A DNA stretch of 8,134 nucleotides, taken from the NCBI GenBank assembly GCA_028714055.1, contig JAQTNB010000019.1, forward strand, positions 2,781 through 10,914. Direction: 5' to 3'. Below, piece by piece: positions 5,935-8,134 of the stretch. How positions within the stretch are numbered: position 1 is the stretch's first letter; every line of letters starts with the position of its first letter. Below the pieces are notes generated by a model that was given only the letters and a program-made list of their open reading frames with translations, did not search any database and had not been told where the DNA came from. The position numbers were made by a program, and so were the translations under genes. The DNA comes from Candidatus Omnitrophota bacterium (lineage in GTDB: Bacteria > Omnitrophota > Gorgyraeia > Gygaellales > Profunditerraquicolaceae).

Positions 5935-6619
5935 GAGAGGGGCCCACCCGAAGGCAATCGTGCTGCTCTCCGGCGGCCTGGATTCCGCGACAGCGTTATA
6001 TTGGGCGAAGCAAAAAGGTTTTACCTGCCTCTGCCTTGCTTTTGACTATGGCCAGCGGCACAAGCGGGAGATCGCCGCTGCCCGCGCTATCGCCCGCCAT
6101 GCCGGGTGCGCGCTGGAAGTCGTAAAGATCGCCCTTCCCTGGAAGGGCTCAGCACTCCTGGATAAAAGGATCGCTGTTCCCAAGACCATGAGCGTAGGCA
6201 AAGGCGGAGTTTCAAAGATACCCGCAACGTATGTGCCTGCGCGCAACATCATATTCTTAAGCTTTGCGCTTTCCTACGCGGAGGCAGTTTCGGCTTCGGC
6301 GATATTCATCGGCGCGCATGTCCAGGATTACAGCGGCTATCCGGACTGCAGGCCGGAATTCTACCGGGCGTTTTCAGGAGTCATCAGGCGCGGCACAAAG
6401 GCCGGGGTAGAGCAAAAGCCCATCGTTGTTAAAACGCCGCTGATCAACAAAAGCAAGGCCGGGATCATAGAGCTCGGCGCGCGCCTGGGTGTACCATTTA
6501 AGCTGACCTGGTCCTGTTACCGCGGGGGAAAAACCCCGTGCGGCAGGTGCGACAGTTGTTATTTCAGGGCGCAGGGGTTCCGGAAGGCGGGCCTCAAAGA
6601 CCCCCTGACTAAGGCATGA
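5924..6619 (+). CDS. queC: 7-cyano-7-deazaguanine (preQ0) synthase
   Basis: A 231-residue ATP-dependent ligase that converts 7-carboxy-7-deazaguanine, ammonia and ATP to preQ0. The PP-loop is SGGLDSAT at residues about 16-23. The family segments AFDYGQRHKREI, YVPARNIIFLSFALSYAEA and GAHVQDYSGYPDCRPEFY are all present. Four zinc-binding cysteines near the C-terminus are Cys198, Cys206, Cys209 and Cys212 (C-x7-C-x2-C-x2-C). ATG 5924 overlaps the queD end by 11 nt and has no good Shine-Dalgarno sequence upstream. The leader before the PP-loop (MKNRRGAHPKAIVLL) is about seven residues longer than usual. The only later candidate, GTG 5960, would cut too close to the PP-loop, so the upstream start is preferred. 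The stop overlaps the queE start as ATGA. Confidence 0.96.
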   Translation: MKNRRGAHPKAIVLLSGGLDSATALYWAKQKGFTCLCLAFDYGQRHKREIAAARAIARHAGCALEVVKIALPWKGSALLDKRIAVPKTMSVGKGGVSKIPATYVPARNIIFLSFALSYAEAVSASAIFIGAHVQDYSGYPDCRPEFYRAFSGVIRRGTKAGVEQKPIVVKTPLINKSKAGIIELGARLGVPFKLTWSCYRGGKTPCGRCDSCYFRAQGFRKAGLKDPLTKA

Positions 6620-7287
6620 AGGGAAAGATAGCGGAGATCTTCGAAAGCATTCAAGGGGAAGGGATCTACCTGGGGGAGAAGCAGCTCTTCGTGCGCCTTT
6701 TCGGCTGCAACCTCTCGTGCAAATATTGCGATACAAAGCTGGAGTGTTTCCGGGAATATGAGCCGCAGGAACTCCTGGAAGAGCTGAAGCGTTACCGGAA
6801 CCACTATCACTCCGTTTCCTTTACCGGTGGCGAGCCGTTATTGCAGAAAGATTTTTTGAAGGAAGCGCTGCGGCTTACCAGCGAGCACAATTTTAAGAAC
6901 TACCTTGAAACGAACGGCACGATCCCCGGGAACCTGGAGGACGTCATCGACTATGTCCATATCGTTTCGATGGACGTCAAGCTCCCGTCTTCCACGGGGC
7001 TTGAGCATTTCTGGGAGCAGCACCGCGAGTTTTTCAAGATTGCCTCCCGCAAGGAGGTCTTTGTAAAGGCGGTCATCTGCAACGACACGCAGGATAAGGA
7101 TATCATGGAGGCGGTGCGGATGATCAAGGAGACCAACCGTTCGGCGGTCCTGGTGCTGCAGCCTAATACGTTCGAGGACAGCCGCCAGATGCGCAGGAAG
7201 CTCAGGCGCATACGGGAGCGCTGCATCAGGCACCGTATTACCGCATGCATCATACCGCAGATGCATAAGATTACCTGGATGAGGTGA
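6616..7287 (+). CDS. queE: 7-carboxy-7-deazaguanine synthase (radical SAM)
   Basis: A 223-residue radical SAM enzyme that rearranges 6-carboxytetrahydropterin to 7-carboxy-7-deazaguanine, between QueD and QueC. The substrate-binding N-terminus EIFESIQGEG is followed by the cluster motif C-x3-C-x2-C (Cys31, Cys35, Cys38 in GCNLSCKYCDT). SAM-binding TGGEP is at 70-74, with LETNGT and SMDVKLPSS further on. The C-terminal IPQMHKITWMR is typical of QueE. The three-residue spacing in the first half of the cluster motif is the ordinary one. The ATG shares ATGA with the queC stop, and GCA-rich sequence upstream offers no strong ribosome site, so coupled translation is likely. Confidence 0.96.
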   Translation: MKGKIAEIFESIQGEGIYLGEKQLFVRLFGCNLSCKYCDTKLECFREYEPQELLEELKRYRNHYHSVSFTGGEPLLQKDFLKEALRLTSEHNFKNYLETNGTIPGNLEDVIDYVHIVSMDVKLPSSTGLEHFWEQHREFFKIASRKEVFVKAVICNDTQDKDIMEAVRMIKETNRSAVLVLQPNTFEDSRQMRRKLRRIRERCIRHRITACIIPQMHKITWMR

Positions 7288-7289
7288 AG

Positions 7290-7682
7290 ATGAAAAAATC
7301 AAGCTATGAAGGGCTGCAGGAGCGCGTTCGGCAGCTTAAGACCCCCGGGATCGAGGTATGGAAAAACCAGTACGCGGATAAAACGTATACCATAACGCTG
7401 CAAATCCCGGAATTTACCTGCATCTGCCCGAAGACCGGACTGCCTGATTTTGCCCGGATCACTATCGAGTATTCTCCCGCGGCTTATTGCGTGGAACTGA
7501 AGTCTTTTAAACTCTATACTATCTTTTACCGCAACGTCGGGATCTTCCATGAGCATCTTGCCAATAAGATGCTCGAGGATTTTGTGAAGGCGGTCTCGCC
7601 CCGCTGGGTGAAGCTTTGCGCGGAATTTAACCCGCGCGGCGGGATACAGACTACCGTTACCAGGGAATACCGTAAGCCATGA
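7290..7682 (+). CDS. queF: preQ0 reductase (7-cyano-7-deazaguanine reductase), type I
   Basis: A 130-residue cytoplasmic NADPH-dependent nitrile reductase that reduces preQ0 to preQ1, which is then inserted into tRNA by bacterial Tgt. The catalytic pair is Cys46 and Asp53 in TCICPKTGLPDFA. The NADPH-binding family motif appears as ELKSFKLY, and FHEHLANKMLEDF follows. The short single-domain length matches the B. subtilis type rather than the longer two-domain E. coli type. A GTG at 7284 is also possible, but ATG 7290 has GAGG (7281-7284) at proper spacing and is preferred. The presence of QueF indicates that the product goes to queuosine rather than stopping at preQ0. Confidence 0.95.
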   Translation: MKKSSYEGLQERVRQLKTPGIEVWKNQYADKTYTITLQIPEFTCICPKTGLPDFARITIEYSPAAYCVELKSFKLYTIFYRNVGIFHEHLANKMLEDFVKAVSPRWVKLCAEFNPRGGIQTTVTREYRKP

Positions 7683-8134
7683 GGATCATACCCGCCGTAA
7701 AGATCGAACAAGCCGTGCGCGCCTTGTGCCGTAGAGCCAATACGGTGCTCAGGCCCGATGTGCTGGCGGCATTAAAGCAGGCATATGCCCGCGAGGCCGC
7801 CCCTGTGGCAAAAGACATACTGCATGCCATCATTGAGAACGCCTCCGTTGCTAAAAAAGAAGGATTGGCGATCTGCCAGGACACCGGGGTGCCCTGCGTT
7901 TTTATCGAGATCGGACAGAATGTGTCTATCCAGGGAGACCTTAAAGCGGCAGTCAACAGGGGAGTGGAGAAAGGCTATCGTGAAGGGTACCTGCGCAATT
8001 CTATCGTTAGGGACCCTTTTTTACGCGGGGACCCGGTTTTTACCCCTGTCGTCATACATTGCGATATTGTCAAGGGAAGCAGGGTCAAGGTGACTGTCTT
8101 GCCTAAGGGTTTTGGCTGCGAGAATAAAAGCAGG
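7679..8134 (+). CDS. Class I fumarate hydratase / tartrate dehydratase alpha subunit (3' end outside window)
   Basis: The first 152 residues of a two-subunit, 4Fe-4S hydro-lyase that interconverts fumarate and malate (or dehydrates tartrate). ATG 7679 overlaps the queF stop as ATGA, and the frame runs off the right edge without a stop. Visible family features are the cluster cysteine Cys66 in ICQDTGVPCVFIEIG, then RNSIVRDPF and the late PKGFGCENKS, equivalent to the usual PKG-G-EN-S segment. Typical alpha subunits are about 280 residues, so roughly half is present and a beta subunit gene is expected just downstream. Fumarase and tartrate dehydratase cannot be told apart from this part. It has no evident link to queuosine synthesis and may simply share the transcript. 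Confidence 0.93.
   Translation, partial: MRIIPAVKIEQAVRALCRRANTVLRPDVLAALKQAYAREAAPVAKDILHAIIENASVAKKEGLAICQDTGVPCVFIEIGQNVSIQGDLKAAVNRGVEKGYREGYLRNSIVRDPFLRGDPVFTPVVIHCDIVKGSRVKVTVLPKGFGCENKSR

Noticed and set aside
6838..7302. Long open frame on the minus strand across queE
   Set aside because: It is fully antisense to a well-supported radical SAM gene, shows no family resemblance and reads as a shadow of GC-biased codons. The same holds for the other antisense frames here.
7785..8093. Plus-strand frame of about 100 codons near the right edge
   Set aside because: It is out of frame with the fumarase alpha subunit, whose motifs occupy the same bases.

Overview
This window comes from a bacterial chromosome, probably an uncultured, moderately GC-rich lineage. 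The mix of a compact smpB-ssrA locus, a queuosine operon and a class I fumarase recalls candidate phyla such as Omnitrophota. That placement is an impression from gene content and style, not something the sequence proves. All protein genes are on the + strand, and the only minus-strand gene is a tRNA.

Left part (1-2727): the C-terminal part of a CstA-family membrane transporter runs in from the left edge. It is followed by a short degenerate direct-repeat array that ends in an inverted copy and forms a two-tier hairpin. Next is a minus-strand tRNA-Leu(CAG) with a near-consensus promoter. A divergent promoter drives an auxin-efflux-carrier (AEC) family permease. A 176-nt spacer with two large hairpins separates this from the next block.

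Middle part (2728-3661): smpB is followed 49 nt later by a complete tmRNA gene (ssrA), so both partners of trans-translation are adjacent. The tmRNA fold is convincing: paired tRNA-like ends, T-arm, encoded CCA, a PK1 pseudoknot and a resume codon 10 nt after it. Its tag frame is odd. It opens as ANEDA... but has no stop at the usual place and runs 34 codons. Either this lineage has a long tag or one base is missing.

Right part (3664-8134): a tightly packed operon-like string with gaps of 14 nt or less and several overlaps. It holds a lipoprotein-type N-acetylmuramoyl-L-alanine amidase, murI (glutamate racemase), queD, queC, queE, queF, and the start of a class I fumarate hydratase/tartrate dehydratase alpha subunit cut by the right edge. 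QueD, QueE, QueC and QueF are the consecutive steps from 7,8-dihydroneopterin triphosphate to preQ1, the precursor inserted into tRNA as queuosine. The amidase and racemase serve peptidoglycan turnover and synthesis.

Most of the window is recognisable housekeeping. The points worth a second look are the tmRNA tag, the amidase start codon 2 nt after the tmRNA CCA end, and the structured intergenic repeats. I see no convincing new multi-gene system.
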